From Cohnella sp. WQ 127256 (GTDB taxonomy: Bacteria > Bacillota > Bacilli > Paenibacillales > Paenibacillaceae), in the NCBI RefSeq assembly GCF_024519285.1, contig NZ_JAMZCY010000006.1, positions 310,001 to 374,000 on the forward strand: 64,000 nt of DNA, in the 5' to 3' direction. The stretch's first letter is position 1. The number at the start of each line of letters is the position of its first letter. The position numbers and the translations under genes are program-made. Under the pieces are notes generated by a model. It searched no databases. It was not told the origin of the DNA and worked only from the letters and a program-made list of their open reading frames with translations. Below, one piece after another: positions 17,276 to 26,259 of the stretch.

Positions 17276-18511
17276 TCAGTCATGGAAAATTCTTTTGTGC
17301 TTAAGCACCGTATGATCGAATGTGATGTCCGAAGGGATGACCCGAAGCTCATCTAGCAATCCACCTCGAATCATAATGCCGATTTCAGGAATATGATCTC
17401 GCAGCTCCTGCTCGATCCGTTTATAAACGACTGGACTCTTCTCCTTGCTATCGATATGCACGGTAAGCCTGTTGGCTTGGACGTGAACCCGTACTTTGGC
17501 TTCCTTCAGATGACGATAGACGACGCCCTCGATGTCGTAGATGCTAATTTTTTCTCCATGCTTAAGCTCGGGACCAATGCGCCTTACGACAGCTTGAAAG
17601 CTCATCTTCCATTGCCCATCCACAAGAATAGGTCGTAAATCTCGAACAATATCGTACGTCACATATCTAAGAGCTGGGAATAGATCGCGATGCAATGAGG
17701 TGAGCACCAATACGGATTCGTTCTCATGTAAGGGTTCATCAATATCTCGGCTAAACAATGCTTGTGCGGGAACCCCTTCAGCTTCAATTCCTTCTGTAAA
17801 TAGATATCTACCAAGCTCATGCGAATAATAAGCGATCGTACCGATTTCAATGGACCCATATGTGTCGGTAATATTTTCGGGAGCAAGCTGCAGCTGATCG
17901 GCAATACTGCGAAGCCATGCGGGGGATGCAATCTCACCGACAAGGATGACTTGGCGAATCCCATAGGAGGCAGGATCAGCGATGGACGCGGACAATAAGC
18001 GATCTAATAGGGAAGGCATCGTGTAGAGAACATGGGGGCGGAGAGTCTTCAATCGTTCTAAATGCTGTTCGATAGGTTGCTGAAATGCGATGGAGTCCGC
18101 GGTGACCCCGATTCGTTCGAAAATGCTTATAGCTGTACTGGCTGCATGACCTGTACCCATATCTGACAAGGCTGTAAGGTCAACGGAGCGTATGAGAATT
18201 TGTTGAAAAAGGTCGGCTTTAATCCGGATATATTGCTGTTCATCATCCGCGGAGTAGTAGATCGCTTTACGGCGAAGTGAGCTCGTTCCAGAAGTTCTAT
18301 AGCAGGTGATTGTGTCAGAAGGAGTTCGCGTTGCGAAGGGCTGCTCCTTACCATAATAATGCTGCTCCAATAACTCCGATGTGAGGAGGGGGAGCTGGTT
18401 TAGGGAATGAATTTCATCAATATTCAAGCTGTTGTCCACAAGAATTTGCCCGAACCAAGGGAAGTTTTCGCGAACCTGCTCTATTTTTGCGCGTAGCTGA
18501 AACTCATTCAA
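17276..18511 (-). CDS. Adenylate-forming ligase (phenylacetate-CoA ligase/PaaK-like)
   Basis: About 411 residues, the short ANL-type of PaaK and coenzyme F390 synthetase. The P-loop-like YRTSGTSSLRRK (near residue 70) and DTYGSIEIGTIAYYS (about 210) are the AMP-binding motifs; the small C-terminal lid (about 330-411) is present. It should activate a carboxylate as an acyl adenylate in the cytosol. TTG at 18511 is chosen because GGAGGG lies 6 nt upstream; an in-frame ATG at 18538 has no such site. It is the first gene of the operon with sbnA and sbnB, so it may activate diaminopropionate or the acid to be joined to it. No carrier protein or condensation domain is visible. Substrate unknown. 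Confidence 0.82.
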   Translation of the reverse strand: MNEFQLRAKIEQVRENFPWFGQILVDNSLNIDEIHSLNQLPLLTSELLEQHYYGKEQPFATRTPSDTITCYRTSGTSSLRRKAIYYSADDEQQYIRIKADLFQQILIRSVDLTALSDMGTGHAASTAISIFERIGVTADSIAFQQPIEQHLERLKTLRPHVLYTMPSLLDRLLSASIADPASYGIRQVILVGEIASPAWLRSIADQLQLAPENITDTYGSIEIGTIAYYSHELGRYLFTEGIEAEGVPAQALFSRDIDEPLHENESVLVLTSLHRDLFPALRYVTYDIVRDLRPILVDGQWKMSFQAVVRRIGPELKHGEKISIYDIEGVVYRHLKEAKVRVHVQANRLTVHIDSKEKSPVVYKRIEQELRDHIPEIGIMIRGGLLDELRVIPSDITFDHTVLKHKRIFHD

Positions 18512-18679
18512 GCTATTCCCTCCAACCTTCGCCACCATAGTTGATATTCAATTATATGTTCGGGATCATAGCAGGTTCTTCATTTACAGATAGACAAGAG
18601 CCCTTCCTTCTTGAAGGGATTCCCATACATTATTCTGAGGGAGATTGCCCATTGGGATGAAAGGGAGCTGGCACCAAGG

Positions 18680-19465
18680 ATGAATAAACAAACAGGAGTT
18701 TCGAGCAAGTGGGTCAAAACCAGGATCATAGCTCGTTCCGCATTTTTATCCAGCCACATTCCGACAACGTTACGACTTACACCCCATTCGTTGATAAAAT
18801 TATTACATCAGCACGGGATGGTGTATGTGAAGCCAGAGTCAGGCTCCCGTGGGGTCGGCGTCATGCGATTGGATGGGGCGAAGGGGAAGTGGAGCGTAAG
18901 GGATGGGATGAAGCAACACACCTTTACGACCTTCGGGGTCATGTTCAAATGGCTGCGTTCGCGGATAAATGGGAAATCGTACTTGGTACAGAAAGGGATA
19001 CATGTTCTTAGGCATGCAGGGAAGCCAGTCGATTTTCGAGTAATGATTCAGAAGGGGCGCAAAGTCGGATGGAAGGTAACAGGAACAGTTGCACGGGTCG
19101 CACATCCTCTTAAGGCTGTAACGAACGGGAGCCAAGGGGGAAGTATATACGCTTCGAAAGCCTTATTGCAACGAATTGCGGGTCAGAAACGGGCTACGAG
19201 AATATTAAAGAAGTTCAACCGTCTTGCCTATTCAACGGCTCATTGCTTCGGGCAATCCTATCCAAGAATAAATGAGCTAGGACTAGACATAGCGGTGGAT
19301 CGTAAGCATCAATGTTGGATTCTTGAGGTGAATACGAGGCCTGATCCATGTCCTTTTACCAAATTAGCAGACTCCTCCATGCTGCGTACGATCGTCAAAT
19401 ATGGTCGAGGGTACGGACGTAGCTACAATTTAACATGCAATAAAGCAAGAAAGGGTCGAATTTAA
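18680..19465 (+). CDS. YheC/YheD-type ATP-grasp protein
   Basis: About 261 residues. ATP-grasp features are clear: VYVKPESGSRGVGVM (nucleotide-binding lysine and glycine loop), DFRVMIQ, ELGLDIAVDRK and the metal ligands in EVNTRPD. The family includes the endospore coat-associated YheC/YheD proteins; ATP-grasp enzymes usually form amide or thioester bonds from a carboxylate. ATG at 18680 is preferred; the frame continues back to a TTG at 18611 without a good site, and the GGGAG before the ATG is about 12 nt away, so the start is uncertain. It is divergent from the ligase-sbnA-sbnB operon across about 170 bp, which raises the possibility of a shared pathway. It lacks the longer N-terminal domain of full YheC/D proteins. 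Confidence 0.8.
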   Translation: MNKQTGVSSKWVKTRIIARSAFLSSHIPTTLRLTPHSLIKLLHQHGMVYVKPESGSRGVGVMRLDGAKGKWSVRDGMKQHTFTTFGVMFKWLRSRINGKSYLVQKGIHVLRHAGKPVDFRVMIQKGRKVGWKVTGTVARVAHPLKAVTNGSQGGSIYASKALLQRIAGQKRATRILKKFNRLAYSTAHCFGQSYPRINELGLDIAVDRKHQCWILEVNTRPDPCPFTKLADSSMLRTIVKYGRGYGRSYNLTCNKARKGRI

Positions 19466-19539
19466 TAAACACTTAGAAACCTCATGAAGTTTTGTCCGTA
19501 CTAAATAGGGCAAACATATGAATGAGGGAGGTACGATTC

Positions 19540-19893
19540 ATGAACTGTCCGATTTGTGAAGGCTCTCGTATGAGAGAAGTAGAGAAGAACGGAATCCTTA
19601 TCGACGTATGCCCATCCTGCAAAGGGGTATGGCTGGATCGAGGAGAGCTGGACAAGCTGATGCTAGACGTCAGAGAAGTTCGCCAGGATTATAATGAATG
19701 GTATTATGGGGATGACGACGACGGAGATTCATCAAGACGTCAGCAAGCTCCAAGACCTACACAACCTCCACAACCCAATTATCAATCTTCTCAGCATCAG
19801 CATTCACACCCTCAGCATGGTCATTCACAATATCCACCCTATAAGAAAAAGAAGAAAAGCGTCATGGACGTCTTTGGCGACTTGTTTGACTAA
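19540..19893 (+). CDS. TFIIB-type zinc-ribbon protein
   Basis: About 117 residues. The N-terminus has a zinc ribbon: MNCPICEGS and then DVCPSCKGVWLDRGELDKLM, two CPxC knuckles about 20 residues apart, followed by the conserved WLDRGELD of the zf-TFIIB family. The second half is low in complexity: acidic (YYGDDDDGD), then Pro/Gln/His-rich, and a basic KKKKKS near the end. ATG at 19540 follows GAGGGAGG by 8 nt. It is monocistronic and ends in a terminator just before the Fur-controlled operon. Function is unknown; the ribbon suggests metal binding or protein interaction. Confidence 0.85.
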   Translation: MNCPICEGSRMREVEKNGILIDVCPSCKGVWLDRGELDKLMLDVREVRQDYNEWYYGDDDDGDSSRRQQAPRPTQPPQPNYQSSQHQHSHPQHGHSQYPPYKKKKKSVMDVFGDLFD

Positions 19894-19909
19894 TAATAAA
19901 GATTAATCG

Positions 19910-19940
19910 AACTGCCTCGCAAATTGTGGGGCAGTTTTAT
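19910..19940 (+). terminator. Rho-independent terminator after the zinc-ribbon gene
   Basis: AACTGCC (19910-19916) pairs with GGCAGTT (19930-19936), with a further C-G pair inside, and is followed by a T-rich tail. It separates the zinc-ribbon gene from the iron-importer promoter, whose -35 begins 10 bp later. Confidence 0.8.
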
Positions 19941-19949
19941 TTATAATCG

Positions 19950-19978
19950 TTGACAATGATAATGATAACTATTATCAT
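19950..19978 (+). promoter_or_regulatory. SigA-type promoter of the iron importer
   Basis: TTGACA (19950-19955), a 17-bp spacer and TATCAT (19973-19978) form a near-consensus promoter. The first Fur box (19961-19979) lies inside the spacer and -10, so a bound repressor would block RNA polymerase. Confidence 0.75.
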
Positions 19979-19979
19979 T
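19961..19979. promoter_or_regulatory. Fur box 1
   Basis: AATGATAA-CTA-TTATCATT is a perfect 8-3-8 inverted repeat. Its core matches the 7-1-7 Fur consensus TGATAATnATTATCA at all but one position. Location over the promoter spacer and -10 predicts iron-dependent repression of the importer. Confidence 0.9.
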
Positions 19980-19994
19980 CAATTCGAGAGGTTT

Positions 19995-20013
19995 AATGAG
20001 AATCATTTTCATT
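19995..20013. promoter_or_regulatory. Fur box 2
   Basis: AATGAGAATCATTTTCATT, a near-perfect inverted repeat with two mismatches to the 7-1-7 consensus, 34 bp downstream of box 1 and just upstream of the ribosome binding site. Tandem boxes suggest tight or cooperative repression. Confidence 0.75.
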
Positions 20014-20027
20014 TGGAGGCTATTGCG

Positions 20028-20882
20028 ATGAATACACGATTAAATACAAGTCAGTTGTCCCTTGCATATGGAAGTCGGCAAATTGTACAGGAGCTGAACT
20101 TGCATGTGCCAGATGGCTTAATTACAGCGCTCGTGGGCGCTAATGGATCAGGAAAATCAACTATCCTGAAGGCGATGGCTCGTATTCTCACACCCGCGCA
20201 GGGTGGTGTATATTTGGACGGTAAGCTTATCCACCGTCAACCGACGAAGGATGTAGCTAAGCAGCTAGCCATTCTACCTCAGAATCCATCCTCTCCAGAG
20301 GGGTTGACCGTTCGTGAGCTCGTTTCCTTCGGACGATTTCCCCATCAGAAGGGGTTCGGGAACATATCCTCAGAAGACAATCGTATGATTGAATGGGCTT
20401 TGGATGCGACTGGAATGTCGTTGTTTAGTAGTAGGCCGGTCGATCATTTGTCTGGAGGACAGCGCCAGCGGGCTTGGATAGCTATGGCTTTAGCGCAAGG
20501 AACGGAAGTATTGCTGCTCGATGAGCCTACGACGTTCTTGGATATGGCGCATCAGATGGAAGTTATGACTTTGTTAGAGAAGCTTAACAAGGAACAGAAG
20601 CGTACGATCATTATGGTTGTGCATGATTTGAATCATGCTGCCAGATATGCTCAGCACCTTGTGGCACTGAAGGACGGAACCGTTCTATATGAGGGACAAC
20701 CTGATGAGGTTATGACTTCTCAGATGCTACGAGACGTGTTTAATATTGACGCTGATATCATTCCGGATCCACGTACGGGTACGCCACTATGTTTACCTTA
20801 CGGACTGGCGGTGGATTCATCGATAGCGGAATCCGATAAGGACCAGGAATACCGCGACGATAGAGTGAAGGCATTGGCATAG
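20028..20882 (+). CDS. Iron-siderophore ABC transporter ATPase (FhuC/FecE type)
   Basis: About 284 residues, one ABC ATPase domain: Walker [10 protein letters not shown] (about 41-49), Q-loop [10 protein letters not shown], signature [10 protein letters not shown], Walker [13 protein letters not shown] and H-loop [12 protein letters not shown]. The FxDxxHQMEV pattern after Walker B is typical of siderophore and cobalamin importers. ATG at 20028 is used because GGAGG lies 8 nt upstream; the frame reaches back to 19950 but that part is promoter and Fur boxes. It is the first gene of the importer operon and powers the fused permease encoded two genes on. Confidence 0.95.
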   Translation: MNTRLNTSQLSLAYGSRQIVQELNLHVPDGLITALVGANGSGKSTILKAMARILTPAQGGVYLDGKLIHRQPTKDVAKQLAILPQNPSSPEGLTVRELVSFGRFPHQKGFGNISSEDNRMIEWALDATGMSLFSSRPVDHLSGGQRQRAWIAMALAQGTEVLLLDEPTTFLDMAHQMEVMTLLEKLNKEQKRTIIMVVHDLNHAARYAQHLVALKDGTVLYEGQPDEVMTSQMLRDVFNIDADIIPDPRTGTPLCLPYGLAVDSSIAESDKDQEYRDDRVKALA

Positions 20883-20942
20883 GTTAAAGAATTAATCCAC
20901 TTTATTTTTTGAAAAACCACTTAAACTAGGGGGCTATTTGTT

Positions 20943-21989
20943 GTGCGTATTTTTAAGCATTCAACCGTAATGATCATCCTTTCTTTGACTCTTTTACTTA
21001 CAGCGTGTGGCAGCAAGGAATCTTCTAAGGGTAACAACAGTAACGCAAGTAAATCTCCAGCGGCTACCGAATCGGCTTCCGCTTCCGCTACGGAATCTGC
21101 TGCAAGCCCATCTGATGAAACGCGTACTTTCAAACATGTATTAGGAGAAACGACGATTAAAGGAACGCCTAAACGCGTAGTGGCGTTGGAATGGACGCAT
21201 GCGGAAGATGTATTGGCGCTTGGTGTTCAGCCCGTAGGGATCGCGGATATTAAGAATATGAACATATACGTAAGATTACCTGTCAAAATCGATGAATCGG
21301 TCACAGATCTCGGAGATCGTGGTGCACCCAACATGGAGTTACTTGCTTCGTTAAAGCCGGATTTGATTGTTGGCACTCGTTTTAACCTGGAAAATGTTTA
21401 TGATGAGATGAGTAAAATCGCTCCAACGCTTGTATATGACGCATACCCTCTCGAAGGCCAGGGAGATCAATACGAAGAGATGGTTAATACCTTTAACCAA
21501 ATTGCTGATGTCTTGGGCAAGAAGCCAGAAGCTGAAGCCGTGCTTCAGAACCTAGACAAATCCTATGAAGCTGCTAAGGCTAAAGTTGCCGCATCTGGCA
21601 AAGATAAAGTTCCATTCGTCCTGACGATGGCGTATAGCAATCAGAATGCGGTTACTTTCCGGTTATCAACGGACAACTCTATGGCTGTCAAAATTCTAGA
21701 GCATATTGGACTATCCAATGCACACAAAAGCGAAAAGTTCGAAAGCTATGGATTCACGACAGCAGATGTTGAAGCCCTTCCAGCATTGCAGGACGCAAAC
21801 CTATTTCATATCATTCAAGACAGCGACAACGTTATCGAGAATCAACTGAAAAACAATTCAGTATGGAAATCCCTCAATTTTGTTAAAGAAAACCGTATAT
21901 ATGCTCTTGGAGGAGACATGTGGCCATACGGCGGTCCGTTGTCTGCTCAGATTATGGCTGAGAAAACGGCTGAACTTCTTAGTCAGTGA
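20943..21989 (+). CDS. Iron-siderophore binding lipoprotein
   Basis: A 348-residue periplasmic-type binding protein (PF01497). The hydrophobic N-terminus ends in lipobox LLTAC (Cys about residue 22), followed by a Ser/Ala-rich linker; GETTIKGTPKRVVALEWTHA and the LKPDLIVGTRF segment are typical of ferric-siderophore binding proteins. The start is GTG at 20943 with AGGGGG 9 nt upstream. It lies 60 bp after the ATPase gene and overlaps the permease start by 4 nt, so it belongs to the Fur-controlled operon. The pattern is nearest the ferric-citrate and hydroxamate groups, but the siderophore cannot be named. Confidence 0.93.
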   Translation: MRIFKHSTVMIILSLTLLLTACGSKESSKGNNSNASKSPAATESASASATESAASPSDETRTFKHVLGETTIKGTPKRVVALEWTHAEDVLALGVQPVGIADIKNMNIYVRLPVKIDESVTDLGDRGAPNMELLASLKPDLIVGTRFNLENVYDEMSKIAPTLVYDAYPLEGQGDQYEEMVNTFNQIADVLGKKPEAEAVLQNLDKSYEAAKAKVAASGKDKVPFVLTMAYSNQNAVTFRLSTDNSMAVKILEHIGLSNAHKSEKFESYGFTTADVEALPALQDANLFHIIQDSDNVIENQLKNNSVWKSLNFVKENRIYALGGDMWPYGGPLSAQIMAEKTAELLSQ

Positions 21990-24103
21990 GTCTATCCAAG
22001 AGGCATATCGCCGCACCAGGTGAAGCTTCAACATCCTTGTCTAATATCCATCCAGCTCAATCCGCTAATTCAGGGGTGGGTTGGAAGCCGTTATGGGTGT
22101 TTCTCGTAGGGCTAGGTGCTTTACTCGTACTTACTTTTCTTAGCTTAACGCAAGGCTTGGCAGATATCTCAGTACGTACAGTCATTCAAGCGATTATTAA
22201 TCCTCAAGATATTATCGATCACAATATGATACGAGGTGTAAGGCTTCCAAGAACAGTCATGGGGCTATTAGCGGGAGCTGCATTAGCGGTTGCGGGTGCA
22301 CTTATGCAGACGGTCACACGTAATCCACTCGCTTCGGAAACGACGTTGGGTGTTAATGCGGGTGCGTATCTAGCCGTTGTCACGGGCTCGATCTTCATGC
22401 CTAAGCTGCTTCATCAGTATTCGCTACCGATGGCGGTAGCTGGTGGTGTGTTAGCCGCTGTAGCTGTATATGCTCTAGGTGGTGGACGGAGAGGAACACC
22501 TATCCGCATCGCTTTGTCTGGGATGATCATCACGCTAGTGCTTTCCTCATTCACGAGTGCATTAATTTTGCTGAACCAAGAAGCGGTCAGAGGTATTTTC
22601 TTATGGGGCTCGGGGTCGCTTATCCAGAACAATTGGGATGGCGTCAGCTTTACTTGGCCATGGGTCATAGGTGGGATAGTAGCGGTATGCTTGGCTGTCC
22701 GTCATCTCGATGTGCTTACTTTAAGCGAAGAGACGGCTCGGTCGTTAGGGCAGAAGGTAGCTAGCACTAGAATATTCGCAATGGCAATCGCTATTCTCAT
22801 TGCTTGTGTGAGCGTTAGTGTTGTCGGACCTATCGGCTTTATCGGATTGATTGCCCCGCATGTTGTACGTATGTCAGGGATGACTAAGCATGCATGGTTA
22901 GTTCCTGTAAGCGCATTATGGGGAGCCACTATTCTCGTTGGTTCCGATACCCTTGCTCGCGTATTCGTAGATATCTATGGAGAACTGCCTGCCGGAGCAA
23001 TTACCGCAATGATTGGTGGACCATGGTTGATCTGGCTAGCCCTTAGGATTTCGCGCAAGGCTCAAGCTAGCACAAGCTCCGGTGGCTCCTCCATGAATGT
23101 CGGGAGTTTACAGCGGAGAATTCCATACTCTACACTCGTTATTGTGTTTAGCATTTTATTAATTGCAGTCTGGATAGTTAGCTTAACGAGTGGTACGTTA
23201 CACATTCCCCTTTCAGAAGTTTTGTCTGTGTTAACCGGGCAAGGCGATGAATTGTATCGACAAATCCTTATGGATTTCCGTCTGCCGAGACTACTCGTGG
23301 CTGGCTTAGCTGGGATGGCTCTTGCAGCGAGTGGAAGCTTGCTCCAAAGTGCAGTTCGCAATCCGCTTGGCGATCCTCAAGTGATCGGGGTAACGGGCGG
23401 AGCCGGCGTAGGTGTATTAATGCTAATGATCGTCGTCCCACAGGTTTCGATGGGGTGGTTACCCGTTGCAGCGGTCATTGGTGGAGTTGCTGCAGCGACA
23501 ATCGTTTATTCCGTTTCATGGACGAGGGGACTAAATCCAACCATACTCACATTGGTGGGAATCGCAGTATCTGCGGCGGGTGCTGCTCTTATTAATATTT
23601 TTGTCGTCCAAGCAGAGATGAAGGTGGCTCCGGCTCTGGCGTGGATGGCAGGAAGTACTTATGGCCGTAGTTGGACCGAGGTGTGGCAGATGGTACCAAC
23701 CGTCTGTATCCTGTTGCCGATCGGCTGGTGGCTTGGACGCAAGGTCGATTTACTTTCCTTCAGCGATGATAGCTCAGCAGGACTTGGATTAAGAGTGAGG
23801 CGGGTGAGATTATACGTCGCAATCGTAGCTGTCCTTTTAGCTTCGATGTCTGCTGCGAGCGTAGGGGCAGTTGGGTTTATCGGTCTTCTCGCTCCGCATG
23901 CAGCAAGAATGCTAGTTGGAGCAAATCATCGGCGCTCTATGATCATCTCCGCCCTAATCGGAGGTATACTACTTGCGGCTGCGGATTGGATCGGTAGAAT
24001 CGTTATTATGCCAAGAGATCTCCCTTCAGGCATCGTGACTGCGTTGATCGGAGCTCCTTATCTAGCTTTCTTAATGTACAGAGCAAGCAGGTCCCGGATC
24101 TAG
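21986..24103 (+). CDS. Fused double FecCD-type siderophore permease (FhuB-like)
   Basis: A 705-residue membrane protein made of two FecCD permease halves. Each half has the same landmarks: RGVRLPRTVMGLLAGAALAV near 75 and a similar RLPRLLVAGLAGMALAASG near 430; RNPLASETTLGVN against RNPLGDPQVIGVT; GPIGFIGLIAPHVVRM against GAVGFIGLLAPHAARM. About 20 membrane helices in total form the whole channel, as in E. coli FhuB, where most Firmicutes use two separate genes. The start is GTG at 21986, overlapping the preceding stop in GTGA, so translation is coupled. It is the last gene of the Fur-controlled operon. Confidence 0.95.
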   Translation: MSLSKRHIAAPGEASTSLSNIHPAQSANSGVGWKPLWVFLVGLGALLVLTFLSLTQGLADISVRTVIQAIINPQDIIDHNMIRGVRLPRTVMGLLAGAALAVAGALMQTVTRNPLASETTLGVNAGAYLAVVTGSIFMPKLLHQYSLPMAVAGGVLAAVAVYALGGGRRGTPIRIALSGMIITLVLSSFTSALILLNQEAVRGIFLWGSGSLIQNNWDGVSFTWPWVIGGIVAVCLAVRHLDVLTLSEETARSLGQKVASTRIFAMAIAILIACVSVSVVGPIGFIGLIAPHVVRMSGMTKHAWLVPVSALWGATILVGSDTLARVFVDIYGELPAGAITAMIGGPWLIWLALRISRKAQASTSSGGSSMNVGSLQRRIPYSTLVIVFSILLIAVWIVSLTSGTLHIPLSEVLSVLTGQGDELYRQILMDFRLPRLLVAGLAGMALAASGSLLQSAVRNPLGDPQVIGVTGGAGVGVLMLMIVVPQVSMGWLPVAAVIGGVAAATIVYSVSWTRGLNPTILTLVGIAVSAAGAALINIFVVQAEMKVAPALAWMAGSTYGRSWTEVWQMVPTVCILLPIGWWLGRKVDLLSFSDDSSAGLGLRVRRVRLYVAIVAVLLASMSAASVGAVGFIGLLAPHAARMLVGANHRRSMIISALIGGILLAAADWIGRIVIMPRDLPSGIVTALIGAPYLAFLMYRASRSRI

Positions 24104-24140
24104 TTAGAGTAGTATTGCTATAACAATTGTGATAAAACAG

Positions 24141-24169
24141 TTCACACCCCCCTCTATCATTGTTAAAAT
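24141..24169 (+). promoter_or_regulatory. Candidate promoter of the moxR operon
   Basis: TTCACA (24141-24146), a 17-bp spacer and TAAAAT (24164-24169) fit a SigA promoter, 28 bp before the GTG start of the MoxR gene. No repeat or operator was seen around it. Confidence 0.5.
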
Positions 24170-24196
24170 GTAGAAAATGGAGGAGGGTGTTTTTTT

Positions 24197-25159
24197 GTGG
24201 ATAAACAAATACTGGAGCAGAAGCTCTCAGCCGTCATTAATAATGTAAACGCTGTAGTTGTAGGGAAAGAACAAGTGCTTGAATACTTACTTGTAGGGCT
24301 TCTGTCCTCTGGACATCTCATTCTTGAGGATGTACCAGGCACGGGTAAGACATTGCTTGCCAAGTCTTTGGCCAAATCATTAGCTTGCCAGATGCGGCGT
24401 ATTCAATTTACCGCTGATTTACTTCCTTCAGACGTTACAGGCATTAATTTCTATAACCAACAAGCAGGGCAGTTTGAGCTACGGCAGGGCCCTGTTTTTA
24501 CGAATATTTTACTTGCAGATGAGCTTAATCGCGCCACGCCTCGCACGCAATCCAGTTTGCTAGAATGCATGGAGGAGCGTCAGGTCACGATTGACGGTGT
24601 AACCTATCCGTTGGAAACTCCGTTCATGGTCATCGCAACTCAGAATCCAATTGATAACCATGGGACATTTCCTTTGCCGGAGGCGCAGCTAGATCGATTT
24701 ATGATGTGTATTTCCATGGGCTATCCAACAGAAGAGGAAGAACTGGCGATATTGCGACGTTTCACCGTTCGTAATCCATTGGAATCGTTAGCGTTTGTCA
24801 TAACCCAGCAAGAAATTAAGGAGCTTCAAGCTCTTGTGCCGACAGTGTTCGTCAGTAACGAGGTGTACAGTTATTTAATCGCCATTGTAACGGCTACACG
24901 TAGTCATCCGGAAATATCCTTTGGGGTGAGTCCGCGGGGAAGCCTACAGCTTCTGAAAGCAGCGCAAGCTCGCGCATTGCTGCGTGGGAGAGATTATGTA
25001 GTTCCTGATGATGTGAAGGCCTTAATCAAACCGGTACTCGCGCATCGAATTATTCTCAAGGATTCCTTCCGGGGTGAAACGAATCGCTCGGATGAGCTTC
25101 TGGATCGCTTGGTTGCCGGGATATCCGTACCAACTGAAGCTATATTGGAGTCGAGATAA
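24197..25159 (+). CDS. MoxR-family AAA+ ATPase
   Basis: A 320-residue AAA+ ATPase of the MoxR/RavA class. Walker A is EDVPGTGKTLLAK (about 36-48), Walker B ILLADELNRA (about 104-113), sensor 1 VIATQNPID and sensor-2 arginine near SPRGSLQLLKAAQARA. The start is GTG at 24197 with AGGAGGG 9 nt upstream. MoxR proteins act as cytosolic chaperone-like ATPases for envelope proteins, usually encoded with a DUF58 protein as here (2-bp gap to the next gene), as in Bacillus yeaB-yeaD-yebA. The client is unknown. Confidence 0.95.
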   Translation: MDKQILEQKLSAVINNVNAVVVGKEQVLEYLLVGLLSSGHLILEDVPGTGKTLLAKSLAKSLACQMRRIQFTADLLPSDVTGINFYNQQAGQFELRQGPVFTNILLADELNRATPRTQSSLLECMEERQVTIDGVTYPLETPFMVIATQNPIDNHGTFPLPEAQLDRFMMCISMGYPTEEEELAILRRFTVRNPLESLAFVITQQEIKELQALVPTVFVSNEVYSYLIAIVTATRSHPEISFGVSPRGSLQLLKAAQARALLRGRDYVVPDDVKALIKPVLAHRIILKDSFRGETNRSDELLDRLVAGISVPTEAILESR

Positions 25160-25161
25160 CA

Positions 25162-26259
25162 ATGGCGGTCATCGTCTGGGTCGTTCTCATTATGACAGTA
25201 CTTTATCTCATGCAAGGGTTTGTGTATTCGAGGTTCGGACTTAAATCCGTTACCTATAGCCGAACGTTCAGCACTCCTCGGCTCTTCGCCGGTCAGACGG
25301 TATGGATGCATGAGAAGATCGCGAATCGCAAAAGGCTTCCGTTACCGTGGCTAAGGGTAGAGTCCCTACTTCCTGCGCAATTGGTCTTTACACATCGGGA
25401 GGTGGGTTTATCCATCAACCGGGGAGATCAGTTACAGAACCACGCGAGCTTATTCAGCATCCCAGCGTATACGGAAATCGTGAGGAAGCATGAAATCGTA
25501 TGTCCACATAGGGGGAAGTATCGAATTACGAGTCATACGTTAACTCTAGGGAACCTAGTAGGGATAACAGGAAAGTCGGTTACGCATCCGGCAAATTGTG
25601 AGATTATCGTGTACCCGAGGGTGAAGGGAATGAGCGAGTTTCCCTTGGATGCAAGGAAGTATTTGCAGAGCGTGAGAAGTATGAACAGCCCGTTGATGGA
25701 GGACCATTATCATGTGGCGGGCATAAGGCCATACAGGCAAGGAGATTCCTTCCGAATGGTCAATTGGAATGCAACAGCCAAATCAGGGGAGCTACTCGTA
25801 CATAAAAGGGAGAGCATGCAGGATAACGATCTAACGATCATCCTAAACGCAGAATTACAAAATGCGACCCATAATATGCGCATGATGGCTGAAGATTTCG
25901 AAGAGGCGCTGAGCTATGCGGCCTCCGCTGCGCAATATATTATTTCTGGTGGAGGTAAGATCGGCTTTATCTACAATGGAGCTACCGAAGGCAACGCGGG
26001 AATGATCTTCCGCGTCCCCGTAAGCTCGGGTGCAGCGCATATGGATAGGCTACTAGAAGCGATGGCCGGCTTCCAGCCTGTTACGACCCTTGGCCTTTCC
26101 TATTTGCTGGAACAGCTGATCACGGAACGGACCCGTGGACTGAACTATCTGTTGATCTCTGCATTCGTTGATCAGAAGCAGGAACAGCTCATTCGTCAGC
26201 TTCGCAGCCAGGGAAATACCGTGCAGCTGATGCTGCTTGCTAAGGGGGGAGGCGCCTGA
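25162..26259 (+). CDS. DUF58 membrane-associated protein
   Basis: A 365-residue protein with an N-terminal membrane helix (VIVWVVLIMTVLYLMQGFV), a beta-rich middle and the DUF58 core GIRPYRQGDSFRMVNWNATA (about 193-212). A von Willebrand A-like region follows, where TIILNAEL holds the likely metal-site strand. DUF58 proteins are partners of MoxR ATPases. It starts 2 bp after moxR and overlaps the next gene by one base (TGATGG), so the three are made together. Role unknown; peptidoglycan or envelope assembly is a common guess for this family. Confidence 0.9.
   Translation: MAVIVWVVLIMTVLYLMQGFVYSRFGLKSVTYSRTFSTPRLFAGQTVWMHEKIANRKRLPLPWLRVESLLPAQLVFTHREVGLSINRGDQLQNHASLFSIPAYTEIVRKHEIVCPHRGKYRITSHTLTLGNLVGITGKSVTHPANCEIIVYPRVKGMSEFPLDARKYLQSVRSMNSPLMEDHYHVAGIRPYRQGDSFRMVNWNATAKSGELLVHKRESMQDNDLTIILNAELQNATHNMRMMAEDFEEALSYAASAAQYIISGGGKIGFIYNGATEGNAGMIFRVPVSSGAAHMDRLLEAMAGFQPVTTLGLSYLLEQLITERTRGLNYLLISAFVDQKQEQLIRQLRSQGNTVQLMLLAKGGGA

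Noticed and set aside
18601..18618. Small inverted repeat CCCTTC/GAAGGG between the ligase and ATP-grasp genes
   Set aside because: Six-bp arms only, no U tract on either strand, and not placed at a gene end; too weak for a terminator or operator call.
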